A stretch of 64,000 nt of DNA. Source: an uncultured Lachnospiraceae bacterium. GTDB taxonomy: Bacteria; Bacillota; Clostridia; Lachnospirales; Lachnospiraceae. Below are positions 16,697 through 25,279 of this stretch, in pieces (the first letter of the stretch is position 1; each line of letters opens with the position of its first letter). The notes under the pieces were generated by a model. It had not been told where the DNA came from. It was given only the letters and a program-made list of their open reading frames with translations, and did not search any database. Made by a program: the position numbers and the translations under genes. The stretch covers positions 59,054 to 123,053 of the forward strand of contig CAJUBP010000003.1 of assembly GCA_910584585.1 (NCBI GenBank), in the 5' to 3' direction.

Positions 16697-16960
16697 CTAA
16701 CCCCAGGAATTGCTCTGGATATACCGGCGCAGAATCTCTTCCACCAGCTCGTCCCGTTCTACTTTCATAATCAGGCTTCTGGCGTTGCGGTGACTGGTAA
16801 TGTACGTAGGGTCTCCTGACATGATATAGCCTACAATCTGATTCACCGGATTGTATCCCTTCTCCCGCAGCGCGCTGTAGACAATTTCCAACACGTCGTC
16901 CACCTGTATCTGCTGTTCTTTTTCCACTTTAAAGTATTGAGTATTGTTTTTATCCTGCAT
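16697..16960 (-). CDS. ireB: IreB family regulatory phosphoprotein
   Basis: 87 residues (DUF965/YrzL). The conserved core REKGYNPVNQIVGYIMSGDPTYITSHRNAR is complete. In Enterococcus, IreB is a substrate of the Ser/Thr kinase IreK and affects cephalosporin tolerance. The longer open frame upstream is non-homologous; ATG 16960 gives the family length. First gene of the ireB-ruvX-DUF1292 run, 12 bp before ruvX. Confidence 0.9.
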   Translation of the reverse strand: MQDKNNTQYFKVEKEQQIQVDDVLEIVYSALREKGYNPVNQIVGYIMSGDPTYITSHRNARSLIMKVERDELVEEILRRYIQSNSWG

Positions 16961-17123
16961 TTTTCCCGTCCTTGTTGTATACAATCCCTTTGCGCAATCT
17001 CCATCTGAAAATAAAACCAGAGATGCAGACGAGCATAAGTGACTGCGTAATTGCTCTTTCGTTCTAAAAATATTTCTTCTATCTATTCTAATATAAATGT
17101 TCAGAAAATTCAATCTCTATTTT

Positions 17124-18044
17124 TTATAAATTTTTCTGCAGAAGTTCTGAAAAATATTCCGGCAGAGGCGCCGTCACCTCCAGATACGCGCCCGTAACAG
17201 GGTGAATCAAGCCAAGAACGGCTGCGTGCAGGGTCTGTCCCTGCAATTTCCAGGGCGACTTTCCATTGCCGTAAACATCATCGCCCAGCATAGGATGGCC
17301 GATACTTGCCATATGGACGCGGATCTGATGCGTCCGCCCGGTTTCCAGCTCAAATTCCATATAAGTATGCCTGGAAAAACGCTGAATCACTTTATAATGG
17401 GTGACTGCCGGTTTGCCGTTTTTCACATTCACCGCCATTTTTTTCCGTTCTGCAGGATGCCTGCCGATGGTTCCCTCTATGGTGCCGGAATCCTCTTTCA
17501 CCAGCCCCTTTACAATCCCCAGATACCGCCTGGTGACAGAATGCGCTTTCATCTGCTCCGCAATTTTAATATGGGCGTTGTCATTTTTGCAAACAGCCAG
17601 CGCCCCGGTGGTATTCATATCAATACGGTGCACAATGCCGGGGCGGATTTCCCCGTTGATCCCGGAAAGGCTGTCCTGGCAGTGAAACAGAACCGCGTTC
17701 ACCAGCGTACCGGAAGAATGGCCCGCGGAAGGATGAACCACCATGCCTTTTGGCTTATTCACAATTAATAAATCTGAATCCTCATAGAGAATATCCAGAG
17801 GGATATCCTCCGGCAAAATTTCGATTTCCTGGACCGGAGGGATATCTAAGGTAACCATATCTTTTTCATTGATCCGATAATTTGCCTTCTGCCCTTTTCC
17901 GTTCACAAGGACACGCCCCTCTTTCACCAATCTCTGAAGAAATGACCGGGAACATTCCGGGCAGACTGCAGAGAGAAACTTATCCAGCCGTTCCCCGGAA
18001 TGCTCTGGCAAAGCATAATATTCCTGAATCTCCAATTCACTCAC
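17124..18044 (-). CDS. RluA/RluD-family rRNA pseudouridine synthase
   Basis: 306 residues: N-terminal S4 RNA-binding domain (about 15-75, GERLDKFLSAVCPECSRSFLQRLVKEGRVLVNG) and a RluA-type catalytic domain with the catalytic Asp in PGIVHRIDMNTTG and ETGRTHQIRVHM. Modifies uridines in 23S rRNA; the exact position cannot be assigned. The start is GTG at 18044 with AGGAG 7 nt upstream. It follows lspA as in many Firmicutes. Confidence 0.92.
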   Translation of the reverse strand: MSELEIQEYYALPEHSGERLDKFLSAVCPECSRSFLQRLVKEGRVLVNGKGQKANYRINEKDMVTLDIPPVQEIEILPEDIPLDILYEDSDLLIVNKPKGMVVHPSAGHSSGTLVNAVLFHCQDSLSGINGEIRPGIVHRIDMNTTGALAVCKNDNAHIKIAEQMKAHSVTRRYLGIVKGLVKEDSGTIEGTIGRHPAERKKMAVNVKNGKPAVTHYKVIQRFSRHTYMEFELETGRTHQIRVHMASIGHPMLGDDVYGNGKSPWKLQGQTLHAAVLGLIHPVTGAYLEVTAPLPEYFSELLQKNL

Positions 18045-18068
18045 TTACGACTCCTTTATCATGGAAAA

Positions 18069-18593
18069 CTACCCGCGCTGCTCCTTCTTATGAAAAGGCC
18101 AGAGAACCTCCAGTTCTTCTTCCTTATAATAAAAAAATACCAGCACAATCAATAATCCCATTCCCACTGTTACATAAATATCCGCCACATTAAAAACCGG
18201 AAAATCAATCAATTCAAAATAAAAAAAGTCAACCACATAATCCAGCCGCAGCCGATCCAGCAGGTTGCCAAGAGCGCCTGCCGTCAAGAGCGCCAGAATA
18301 CAGCGAATCCAGCGATACTTCTTTTCCATGGGCGTGCGGTAATACACCAGCAGCATAAGAAAAAGCATAACCACTGTTATGATAACAAACCATAATTTCT
18401 GCCCCTGCAAAAGCCCAAAGGCCGCTCCCCGGTTCTCCAGATAATGGAGCTGAAACACATCCTCTAAAATAATAACGGAAGAGCCGCCTTTCAGATAGGC
18501 AGACGCCAGATATTTGGTCCACTGATCCAGAAATAACAGCGCTGCTGTGCCGAACAGATAGAACAAATAGCTATTTCTTTTTTTAACCTCCAT
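18069..18593 (-). CDS. lspA: Lipoprotein signal peptidase (signal peptidase II)
   Basis: 174 residues with four membrane helices. Cleaves prolipoproteins at the lipobox. The catalytic pair is visible in GALGNLLDRL and FPVFNVADIYV (Asp in each); QLHYLENRGAAFG is the conserved motif near the second helix. ATG 18593 is chosen over an upstream TTG that lacks a ribosome binding site. Substrates in this window include the DUF3048 lipoprotein and possibly the D,D-carboxypeptidase. Confidence 0.93.
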   Translation of the reverse strand: MEVKKRNSYLFYLFGTAALLFLDQWTKYLASAYLKGGSSVIILEDVFQLHYLENRGAAFGLLQGQKLWFVIITVVMLFLMLLVYYRTPMEKKYRWIRCILALLTAGALGNLLDRLRLDYVVDFFYFELIDFPVFNVADIYVTVGMGLLIVLVFFYYKEEELEVLWPFHKKEQRG

Positions 18594-18624
18594 AAACACG
18601 CTCTCTTTCTGTTTTCCTATCAAA

Positions 18625-19719
18625 TTATTGCAAAATAAACTGAATTCCAGCCAGTATTTCGGCGTCCGTCAACTCTTTTGTGATATATGCCGCCCCGAAC
18701 TGTTTCAGCAGGATAAACTTAATTTTTCCGGATTCCATCTTTTTGTCCAGCCGGGTGGTTTTCAGAATCTCCTCCGGCGTATGGGAAAATCCTTCCAATC
18801 TTACCGGAAGCCCATAGTTTTCCAGAATCTTTCGCATATCATCCAATTCCTCTTTCGTGATATTTCCCTTCTGCCAGGAAATATATCCGGCGCTGACCAT
18901 GCCGAGAGCCACGCATTCCCCGTGGGTAAAGGCAAAATCCGATAATTTCTCAACGGCATGGCCAATGGTATGGCCAAAGTTCAAAAGCGCCCGCTCTCCC
19001 TGTTCTTTGGGATCCTGTTCCACCACATCCCTTTTGATCTGACAGCTCCGATAAATCATCTCTTCCATGGTTTCGTAATCCTGGGCCATAATCCCTTCGC
19101 TGCGGGCCTTTATGAACTCCGTATAATCCCGATCCTTGATAAATCCATGCTTGATCAGTTCGGCTGTTCCGGAAGAAAACTGACGCTTCGGCAGCGTTTT
19201 TAATGTGGAAATATTCATATAGACCAATTTCGGCATATAAAATGCTCCCACCATATTTTTGTACTGCAAAAAATCCACCCCTGTTTTCCCGCCGATACTG
19301 CTGTCTGTCTGGGCCAGCAGAGAGGTAGGCGCCTGAACAAAATCAATGCCCCTGAGATATGTGGCCGCGGCAAAACCTGTCAAATCTCCCACTACCCCGC
19401 CTCCCAGGGCAATCAGCACATCCCTGCGGTCAAAAGAATTCTGAATCAGATGCTCATATACCTTTCCCACCGTATCTGTATTCTTGCTGGCTTCCCCAGC
19501 TTCAAATACAAAAGAGGTGCAGCAGGAAAACATGGGAGACAGCAATTCCTGCAGTTCCTCTAAATACAAGCTTCCCACTGTCGTTTCCGTGATGATGCAC
19601 GCCCGGTTTCTGCCGTAACCCAGCTCTTTTAATTTTTCCGGAAAAAGCCGGAAGTCTCTTTGAATCTCGATTGTATAAGAAAGTTTCCCTCCATAAGATA
19701 CTGTCATTGTTTTTCCCAT
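18625..19719 (-). CDS. aroB: 3-dehydroquinate synthase
   Basis: NAD+- and metal-dependent second step of the shikimate pathway. 364 residues. Motifs: NAD loop LIALGGGVVGDLTGFAAATYLRG, PTSLLAQTDSSIGGKTG, metal ligands in GTAELIKHG, LLNFGHTIGHAVE and FTHGECV. Two starts are possible: ATG 19719, or ATG 19707 (MTVSYGGK), which overlaps the stop of a 12-codon upstream reading frame as ATGA. aroC lies at 8038 outside this operon. Confidence 0.95.
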   Translation of the reverse strand: MGKTMTVSYGGKLSYTIEIQRDFRLFPEKLKELGYGRNRACIITETTVGSLYLEELQELLSPMFSCCTSFVFEAGEASKNTDTVGKVYEHLIQNSFDRRDVLIALGGGVVGDLTGFAAATYLRGIDFVQAPTSLLAQTDSSIGGKTGVDFLQYKNMVGAFYMPKLVYMNISTLKTLPKRQFSSGTAELIKHGFIKDRDYTEFIKARSEGIMAQDYETMEEMIYRSCQIKRDVVEQDPKEQGERALLNFGHTIGHAVEKLSDFAFTHGECVALGMVSAGYISWQKGNITKEELDDMRKILENYGLPVRLEGFSHTPEEILKTTRLDKKMESGKIKFILLKQFGAAYITKELTDAEILAGIQFILQ

Positions 19720-19742
19720 AACGTTTTTGGATATGCTGCCAT
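19704..19742 (-). other. Candidate 12-codon leader peptide upstream of aroB
   Basis: ATG at 19742 is preceded by a duplicated AAGGAAAGG-type site and encodes MAAYPKTLWEKQ before TGA. The stop overlaps the second in-frame aroB ATG (19707), and the first aroB ATG (19719) lacks its own ribosome binding site. Translation of this short frame probably delivers ribosomes to aroB. The Tyr and Trp codons are suggestive for an aromatic pathway gene, but no attenuator hairpin is evident. Confidence 0.4.
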
Positions 19743-19798
19743 ATCTTTCCTTTCCTTATTTCGCTATTTCATTTTCTTATTTCTGACCGGACGGAGCG

Positions 19799-20575
19799 CT
19801 AGAGATATCGCTCATACTGGATTTTCAGCCGGCCCTTTTTCGTCTCTCCCTGACATTCCAGGAATCGGAACCGCCCCACAGAACGGACAGAAATCAAATC
19901 CCCGGGCCTGCATTCATAGGTAACCTGCAAAGTCTCTTTGTTGCCGATAAACACTTTGCCGCCCCGAATCCACTGGCTGGCCTGGGAACGGGAAATTTTG
20001 CAGAGGCAGGCAATTACGCTGTCCAGACGGTTAGAAGTAATAATGCCTCCCGCCATTTCCAGCCTGGGCGCAATGTGAATCTCCTGTGGTGAAGCGGGTT
20101 CTGCGCAGACTGTGGTATTCCGTATCCTTGTCAGGTTTTCTCTCAGATATTCCGCAATGTTCTCCTGGCAGAATACATAGCTTTCTGCCTCGCCTACGAG
20201 GATATCCCCCAGCCTGGAACGCTCGATTCCAAGATTCATCAGACTTCCCAATACATCCCTGTGACTGATCTTTTCCGCGAATTTCCGGCTTACCGGTGAG
20301 ATTTTCAGACAGGAAATGGGGAATTTCCAGGCATAACAAAGAGCATCAGGCAAAAATGCAATCATCTGACGCTCACTAAGTTCATATCCTCCGTACAGTT
20401 CAAAACCGGAATACAGCTCTGAACTTTGCCGGTGAAAAATATTCAATTCGTTTAAATTCAAAAAATCACTGAACAAAACAATATTTTTCTGCTGGGCCTG
20501 TCTGGACAAATCAATCAAATGTCTGGCAATTATGGGATCCGCTGAAGGTTTGTGTGATAAACTATCTTTTGCCAT
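19799..20575 (-). CDS. YlmH family RNA-binding protein (S4 domain)
   Basis: 258 residues: an N-terminal ribosome-associated domain and a C-terminal S4 domain (about 182-245, NRLDSVIACLCKISRSQASQWIRGGKVFIGN). YlmH homologues lie next to sepF in the ylm cluster and have been linked to ribosome rescue or quality control. sepF is 12 bp upstream here. ATG 20575 with AAGGAA. Confidence 0.88.
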   Translation of the reverse strand: MAKDSLSHKPSADPIIARHLIDLSRQAQQKNIVLFSDFLNLNELNIFHRQSSELYSGFELYGGYELSERQMIAFLPDALCYAWKFPISCLKISPVSRKFAEKISHRDVLGSLMNLGIERSRLGDILVGEAESYVFCQENIAEYLRENLTRIRNTTVCAEPASPQEIHIAPRLEMAGGIITSNRLDSVIACLCKISRSQASQWIRGGKVFIGNKETLQVTYECRPGDLISVRSVGRFRFLECQGETKKGRLKIQYERYL

Positions 20576-20587
20576 AGTTTTCCTTCC

Positions 20588-21106
20588 TTAAAATTCCGTC
20601 TTAATGGGCGGTACATCAAACGCGTCCATAATATTCGCGAAATCGCCGGAAATGTCCACACTGGGCGGAGTGATAATAAATATGTAGTTGGAAATCTTCT
20701 GCAGATTGCCGTTGATGGCAAAGCAGGAACCTGAGGTAAAATCTATAATCCGCTGGGCAATATCAACATCCAGCCCCTCCACATTCAGCACCACAGTACG
20801 GTTTAAGAGCAGCGTCTCCGTAATCTCCCGGGCATCCTCCACATTGGCAGGCTTAATCACGCATACCTCCATGCCGTTTCCCTGCCTCTTGTAAGAACGC
20901 ATCGGCGTTACCTTCTGGGTCTTTACCGGACGGGGACGCTTTTCCTCAAACTCTTCTTCCTCTTCCAGATCCTTATCTTTCAAAATACTTTTCCGTTTGG
21001 GTTTTTCCTCTTCATAGTCGTCATCATCATAATAGTCGTCGTCATAAAAATCATCATCATCCGAATTCAATCTCATGACATCTAAGAATTTATCAAGCAT
21101 TCCCAT
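20588..21106 (-). CDS. sepF: Cell division protein SepF
   Basis: 172 residues. The N-terminal amphipathic membrane helix MGMLDKFLDVMRLN is followed by a strikingly acidic Asp/Tyr/Glu-rich linker (about 15-65) and the C-terminal DUF552 dimer domain (EVCVIKPANVEDAREITETLLLNRTVVLNVEG). SepF anchors and aligns FtsZ at the septum. ATG 21106 has GGGAG 7 nt upstream, overlaps the yggS gene by 14 bp and gives the expected membrane-targeting N-terminus. Confidence 0.93.
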   Translation of the reverse strand: MGMLDKFLDVMRLNSDDDDFYDDDYYDDDDYEEEKPKRKSILKDKDLEEEEEFEEKRPRPVKTQKVTPMRSYKRQGNGMEVCVIKPANVEDAREITETLLLNRTVVLNVEGLDVDIAQRIIDFTSGSCFAINGNLQKISNYIFIITPPSVDISGDFANIMDAFDVPPIKTEF

Positions 21107-21800
21107 AATAATCTCCCTTGTTTCTTTCTCCAAAAATGCCGGTTCCGACCCGAACCATTGTGGCACCCTCTTCGATTGCTACCATATAATCGCCTGTCAT
21201 GCCCATAGACAGCACAGACATATTTACATTATCAATGTTTTTCTGCATTATGTCAACAGATAATTCTCTGATTTGGCGAAAATATTGCCGATTATCTTCC
21301 GGGTTTTCCACGAAAGGCGCTATTGTCATGAGTCCCTGGATATGAATATGGGGAAGTCTGGCAATTTCTTCCACCAGCCGAACCGCCTCTTCCCGGGAAG
21401 CCCCGAATTTACTCTCTTCCTGGGCAATGTTCACTTCCACTAAAATATCCATTTCTACTTTCTTTTTCTCTGCCTGGCTGCTGATCTCTTCCGCCAGCCG
21501 CAGGGAATCCACTGAATGAATCAAGCATGCCTTGTCAATCACATATTTTACCTTGTTCCGCTGCAGATGCCCTATCATATGCCAGTGGACGTCCGAAGGA
21601 AGCTTGGGGTGTTTCTCCATAATCTCCTGCACTTTATTCTCTCCGAATTCGCGGCTTCCCGCCTGATACGCCTCTTCTATCATGGAAACCGGTTTGGTTT
21701 TGCTGACAGCAATCAAAGTCACTTCTTTTGGATTTCTTCCTGCCTTCTCACAGGCCTTTTTGATATTTTCATGGACTTTCGCCAGATTTTCCTTTATCAT
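21093..21800 (-). CDS. YggS/PROSC family PLP homeostasis protein
   Basis: 235 residues, fold type III PLP-binding protein. PLP lysine in VSKTKP, then FGENKVQEIMEK, WHMIGHLQRNKVK, SMGMTGDYMVAIEEGATMVRVGTGIFG. Family members buffer pyridoxal phosphate and are not known enzymes. Second gene in the HlyD-yggS-sepF-ylmH order seen in many Clostridia. AGGAGG precedes the ATG. Confidence 0.93.
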   Translation of the reverse strand: MIKENLAKVHENIKKACEKAGRNPKEVTLIAVSKTKPVSMIEEAYQAGSREFGENKVQEIMEKHPKLPSDVHWHMIGHLQRNKVKYVIDKACLIHSVDSLRLAEEISSQAEKKKVEMDILVEVNIAQEESKFGASREEAVRLVEEIARLPHIHIQGLMTIAPFVENPEDNRQYFRQIRELSVDIMQKNIDNVNMSVLSMGMTGDYMVAIEEGATMVRVGTGIFGERNKGDYYGNA

Positions 21801-21812
21801 ATCACATACCTC

Positions 21813-23198
21813 CTAATGTATAATTTCATTTTCCTTTATCGCAGAGGAATCCAATGCGATATGGTCGTATAACGAAATGCCGTAATTTGTCCCGGTGTCC
21901 ACAATGGTATATTCCTGGTTCTGAAATAATAGTTCCACTTTGCGGAACACGGCATATCCCCGGTTAATATTGTAAACCCCCTGCAGAGAGGCCGTCTCTT
22001 CCAGGCTGTATTTCTCATTGGAATCCGGCTTAATGACAATGTCCCCTTTTTCCAGTCCCTTTCCCGTGATGTAATACTTGTCTTCCGTTTCCTCCGCCAC
22101 AGAAACAGAAGTAAATTCCATTACCGTCTTCCCCTTTTCATCCTCATACTGGCGCATCACGCCATTGGTATTGTCATCCCCGCCTTTTGTGAGAAACTCT
22201 TTGGGAATCAGGAAAAAAGACTTCTTGGTTAAGGCTGTATTGGGAATTTTAAGGCCGCTGGTATCTGACAGCAGCAATTCTATATCCAGATACCGATCGG
22301 TGGCGAACCTGGCTGCTGAATTCTGAAAGTTAAGAATCAAATACCATTTGTCATCCTGATTTAAGATACGGGAAGCTCCCCATGCTGTGGAATTGTCTTT
22401 CTTAAATTCCACCTGAATATTGCCTTCTTTTGCCAGATCCTCCGCCAAATCCTTTTCAATCGGCACCACCAGATTCCAGATCTCACTGGTGATAAGCTTA
22501 TACGCAGGCTCCCCCGCTGTCACCTGTTCCCGGGACATCAGATTATTCTTGGTATGGGCAGACGCGTCGAAAATATCTTCTGTGAAGTTATCCGCTGTCA
22601 CATTTTCCAGACCGTCTGTGTTATATACCACAATCCCCGGTTCCGGCGCCAGATAAGAGTGAAAACCGGCTGCGCCTCCGGCATAGCTGTCCAGATTCGA
22701 CAGAGCGTTGGACCCTATGGCTTCCATCAATTCCGCTTCCATATCATATTGGAAGGTATAAACCTGATAAAAATTTGCGTCAGAATAATCCAGAACATAA
22801 TTTGCCGCTGTTTTCTCCAGTTCGTCATAAGAGCCTTTTTCCTTAAAAAGCTGGCCGTCGTTCTGACTGGCGATTTGCTGGTAGAAATCCCCGGTCTCAT
22901 CAATGGAATACACATAAGAACTGACGCTGACTTTGGAGGCGTCTTTGCTGTAATAATTAATATAACCGGATTTCTCTGTCTGAAATACTTTTTCCTCCCG
23001 CAAAATCACTCCGGTAAACGTATTATTTTGTGTGATTGTTCCCTGGGTCACCTCATAGACCGCCACCTGCTTGGCTGTAAAATACTGAAAAATATTATAA
23101 AGCATATATACAAAAATAACAAGGAACACCAATACTCCTACATTGAAGTGAGACGTTCTGTGAAATTTCACAATTTTTTTATTTTTTTTATTTGCCAT
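21813..23198 (-). CDS. HlyD-like membrane-anchored protein of the sepF cluster
   Basis: 461 residues. A basic N-terminus (KKNKKIVKF) is followed by one TM helix (about 21-39) and a long extracytoplasmic region that begins with a biotinyl/HlyD-like half motif (GTITQNNTFTGVILREEKV) and ends with HlyD-like beta segments. Related proteins occur beside yggS/sepF in Lachnospiraceae. No ABC transporter or TolC partner is nearby, which is expected for a Gram-positive, so a structural or division-related role is as likely as efflux. ATG 23198 is chosen; the longer open frame upstream contains a repeat fragment. Confidence 0.7.
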   Translation of the reverse strand: MANKKNKKIVKFHRTSHFNVGVLVFLVIFVYMLYNIFQYFTAKQVAVYEVTQGTITQNNTFTGVILREEKVFQTEKSGYINYYSKDASKVSVSSYVYSIDETGDFYQQIASQNDGQLFKEKGSYDELEKTAANYVLDYSDANFYQVYTFQYDMEAELMEAIGSNALSNLDSYAGGAAGFHSYLAPEPGIVVYNTDGLENVTADNFTEDIFDASAHTKNNLMSREQVTAGEPAYKLITSEIWNLVVPIEKDLAEDLAKEGNIQVEFKKDNSTAWGASRILNQDDKWYLILNFQNSAARFATDRYLDIELLLSDTSGLKIPNTALTKKSFFLIPKEFLTKGGDDNTNGVMRQYEDEKGKTVMEFTSVSVAEETEDKYYITGKGLEKGDIVIKPDSNEKYSLEETASLQGVYNINRGYAVFRKVELLFQNQEYTIVDTGTNYGISLYDHIALDSSAIKENEIIH

Positions 23199-23232
23199 AT
23201 CATTCAAGTCCTGTCTTCTGAATAAAAATATT

Positions 23233-23263
23233 CTAGAGTGTGTCTTAGATGGGGCGGCAGATT
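23233..23263 (+). repeat. Shortened copy of the 7789-7932 palindromic repeat
   Basis: CTAGAGTGTGTCTTA here differs by one base from the terminal sequence of the element near aroC (minus strand, around 7928-7942). It is followed after 2 bp by TGGGGCGGCAGATT, identical to 14 bases of the opposite arm (7809-7822). The two ends are joined without the centre, as expected of an internal deletion derivative. Confidence 0.55.
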
Positions 23264-23347
23264 CCCATTCCATACTGTTCCCAGAAACTTCCAACATGAT
23301 TTTTCCTCCGCTGGAGATACTAAGTTCATGTAAAAGGAGGAATGCAT

Positions 23348-23560
23348 ATGAATACCAAAGGTTTAGATTACACACTACTGGCGCTGGTGATTATCGGCGC
23401 TGTCAACTGGGGATTGATTGGATTATTCCGTTTCGACCTGGTATCATTTTTATTCGGCGATATGAGCTGGCTCACCCGGATTATCTATGGAATTGTAGGA
23501 ATCGGCGGTCTGTACCTCTGCAGTGTATTCGGACGTATCCGTTCCATCAACGAAGCTTAG
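23348..23560 (+). CDS. DUF378 family small membrane protein
   Basis: 70 residues with two hydrophobic helices (about 7-30 and 40-62) and the family pattern NWGLIGLF...LTRIIYGIVGIGGLYL. Function unknown. The ATG at 23348 lies 7 nt after AAGGAGG; another ATG 6 bp earlier would be too close to the site. A single plus-strand gene between divergent and convergent neighbours, with its own terminator. Confidence 0.85.
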   Translation: MNTKGLDYTLLALVIIGAVNWGLIGLFRFDLVSFLFGDMSWLTRIIYGIVGIGGLYLCSVFGRIRSINEA

Positions 23561-23584
23561 CGCCATTTGAACGCAACAGAGAAT

Positions 23585-23619
23585 GGGGCTATCGAACTTA
23601 CCGCGATAACCCCTTTTCT
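23585..23619 (+). terminator. Terminator of the DUF378 gene
   Basis: Stem GGGGCTATCG (23585-23594) with CGATAACCCC (23604-23613), one mismatch, 9-nt loop, followed by TTTTCTT. No U-tract on the minus strand, so it serves only the plus-strand gene. Confidence 0.8.
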
Positions 23620-23647
23620 TAAATGTAACTTCTATCTGCTCTTTGGC

Positions 23648-24067
23648 TTATAATGACACGAGAACCTTCCCTTTGGTACACTCCGGCAAATCACTTTCAT
23701 TCATGGAAATGCTCAAAACAAAATTAACATGGAATTTCTCACTGATATCCTCCAGCTTCGTAATTGCGTGGGTAATATCACTGTCTTCTAATCTGGCAAT
23801 GGTAAGGAAACTGTCTAAATACATCTCTTCCAAATCGTGATCCTGAGAAATGATTCCTGAAAGAAATCCCAAAAATTCATCACAATTTGAAACCATATAA
23901 TCTGAAACATTGATCAGGCGAACTTTATTGCTCAATTCATACATATGCTTCTGGCTCTTATCCAGATATACGATATTACCGGTAGCTGACTTTACCGATT
24001 CATTCACCCTCTCTAACAAATGCTTTGTTTTCCCTTTTCCCTTTTCTCCAGCTATAATTTGTACCAT
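23648..24067 (-). CDS. Small P-loop ATP/GTP-binding protein of unknown function
   Basis: 139 residues. Walker A motif GEKGKGKTK at residues 7-15; a hydrophobic strand followed by acidic residues (LEEMYLDSFLTIARL) may stand in for Walker B. Often labelled a twitching-motility-like ATPase in Clostridia, but nothing pilus-related is here. It has a consensus promoter, a 110-nt leader with a hairpin, and AGGAGGAG before the ATG, so it is well expressed and possibly regulated in the leader. Confidence 0.65.
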   Translation of the reverse strand: MVQIIAGEKGKGKTKHLLERVNESVKSATGNIVYLDKSQKHMYELSNKVRLINVSDYMVSNCDEFLGFLSGIISQDHDLEEMYLDSFLTIARLEDSDITHAITKLEDISEKFHVNFVLSISMNESDLPECTKGKVLVSL

Positions 24068-24099
24068 GACAATCTCCTCCTAGTCTCACCCGTATTTGT

Positions 24100-24151
24100 G
24101 CAAAATAGATGAATGCTTTCTGTAAATTCCCAGTCCTATTCCCTATTTTGC
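24100..24151 (-). promoter_or_regulatory. Inverted repeat in the leader of the P-loop gene
   Basis: Perfect 9-bp arms GCAAAATAG (24100-24108) and CTATTTTGC (24143-24151) around a 34-nt centre, downstream of the promoter at 24178-24206 and upstream of the ribosome binding site. It could fold in the 5' UTR or bind a protein dimer. Confidence 0.4.
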
Positions 24152-24177
24152 ATGACAACAGTAGTGTTTATATCGTA

Positions 24178-24206
24178 ATTATAGTATATATTCACAAGGA
24201 ATTCAA
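24178..24206 (-). promoter_or_regulatory. Promoter of the P-loop gene
   Basis: Minus strand TTGAAT (24201-24206), 17 bp, TATAAT (24178-24183). The -35 overlaps the stop codon of the carboxypeptidase gene. Confidence 0.8.
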
Positions 24207-25279
24207 CCGCTATTTGAAATTTCTTTCAGCAATTGTGTCATCTCCTCGTAAAGCCCGTCCGCGTTGTCCGCTTTAAAGACAATTGAAATATAAGGGTCTT
24301 CCCCTTTCTTGCTGTACAGTACCAGACAGGAACCGGCATCACTGGTGGTCCCTGTTTTCCCTCCGATCACCTGAATTCCTTCCGGCTGATCCTTTTCTCC
24401 GGTGAGAAATTTATTGGTAGTGGTCCACTCTTTTGTCACCGCTTCCCCCGCCGAATTGGTAAACTCCGCCGTATGGGATCGGGTACCGATAATTTTCTCA
24501 AATTCTTCATTCTGAATCGCAGTATTAAAAATCAGATACATGTCGTATACCGTAGTATAATGCTCCTCATTCTGCAAACCATGGGGATTCACAAAATTAG
24601 AGTTGGTGGCCCCTATCGCTTTCGCCTCCTGATTCATCAGTTTGGCAAATTCTTCAGAGCTTCCGGAAACCAAATCCGCAATGACATTTGCCGCGTCGTT
24701 TCCGCTGCAGAGAATCAGGCCATAAAGTAAATTCTCCAGTGTAGTGGTATCGCCGACGGCAAGGCCGCAGACCGAAGACCCCGCTTCTAATTGGAGCTCC
24801 GCCTCCGTCACAGTTGCAGTGGCTTTTAAATCTCCGTGCTTGATTGCCACATAAGCGGTCAGAATCTTTGTGGTGCTTGCAGGATACAGCCGTTCATGCA
24901 CATTCTTGCCGAATCTCATATTCTTTTCTTTCAGATCAAACAGCCCGGCTGCCTGGGAAAGTGAATCCGTCACATTCTCACTCAGCACATTCTCATTTCC
25001 CGCAACGCAGAGATCCTTTGCAAAAAAATCATATTCCGCATGCGCACTGCTTCCTGCTGCCGTTGTCAGTCCATAGACTCTGGCGCTTTCTGTGATATCA
25101 TAGGCTTTCTCTATCTTTACCGGCTCTCCGCAGCCGCAAATCAGGGCAAGAGACAGAATCAGGCCTGTCACGCCTGCCGCCTTTCTGCTGTGAATGCCTT
25201 TATCGTTCTCCCTGTGAATGGCCCTGCTGTCCGCCCCACGGCAAACGGAGCAGGATAATAATTTATTTATACATTTCAC
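24203..25279 (-). CDS. D-alanyl-D-alanine carboxypeptidase (PBP5/DacF type)
   Basis: Trims the terminal D-Ala from peptidoglycan stem peptides outside the cell. 358 residues with the three penicillin-binding motifs: STTK (135-138), SGN (192-194), KTG (308-310). A hydrophobic segment ends in LICGCG, so it may be a lipoprotein anchored at Cys50. The C-terminal anchor domain of PBP5 is absent, consistent with N-terminal lipid anchoring. The start is uncertain: GTG 25279 overlaps mgsA by 17 bp and lacks a clear site. Confidence 0.88.
   Translation of the reverse strand: MKCINKLLSCSVCRGADSRAIHRENDKGIHSRKAAGVTGLILSLALICGCGEPVKIEKAYDITESARVYGLTTAAGSSAHAEYDFFAKDLCVAGNENVLSENVTDSLSQAAGLFDLKEKNMRFGKNVHERLYPASTTKILTAYVAIKHGDLKATATVTEAELQLEAGSSVCGLAVGDTTTLENLLYGLILCSGNDAANVIADLVSGSSEEFAKLMNQEAKAIGATNSNFVNPHGLQNEEHYTTVYDMYLIFNTAIQNEEFEKIIGTRSHTAEFTNSAGEAVTKEWTTTNKFLTGEKDQPEGIQVIGGKTGTTSDAGSCLVLYSKKGEDPYISIVFKADNADGLYEEMTQLLKEISNSG

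Noticed and set aside
17124..18044. Missing catalytic residue in the pseudouridine synthase (HRID instead of HRLD)
   Set aside because: The catalytic Asp is kept; Ile for Leu is a normal variation in this family.
23600..23648. Terminator for the minus-strand P-loop gene shared with DUF378
   Set aside because: On the minus strand the hairpin is not followed by a U-tract.
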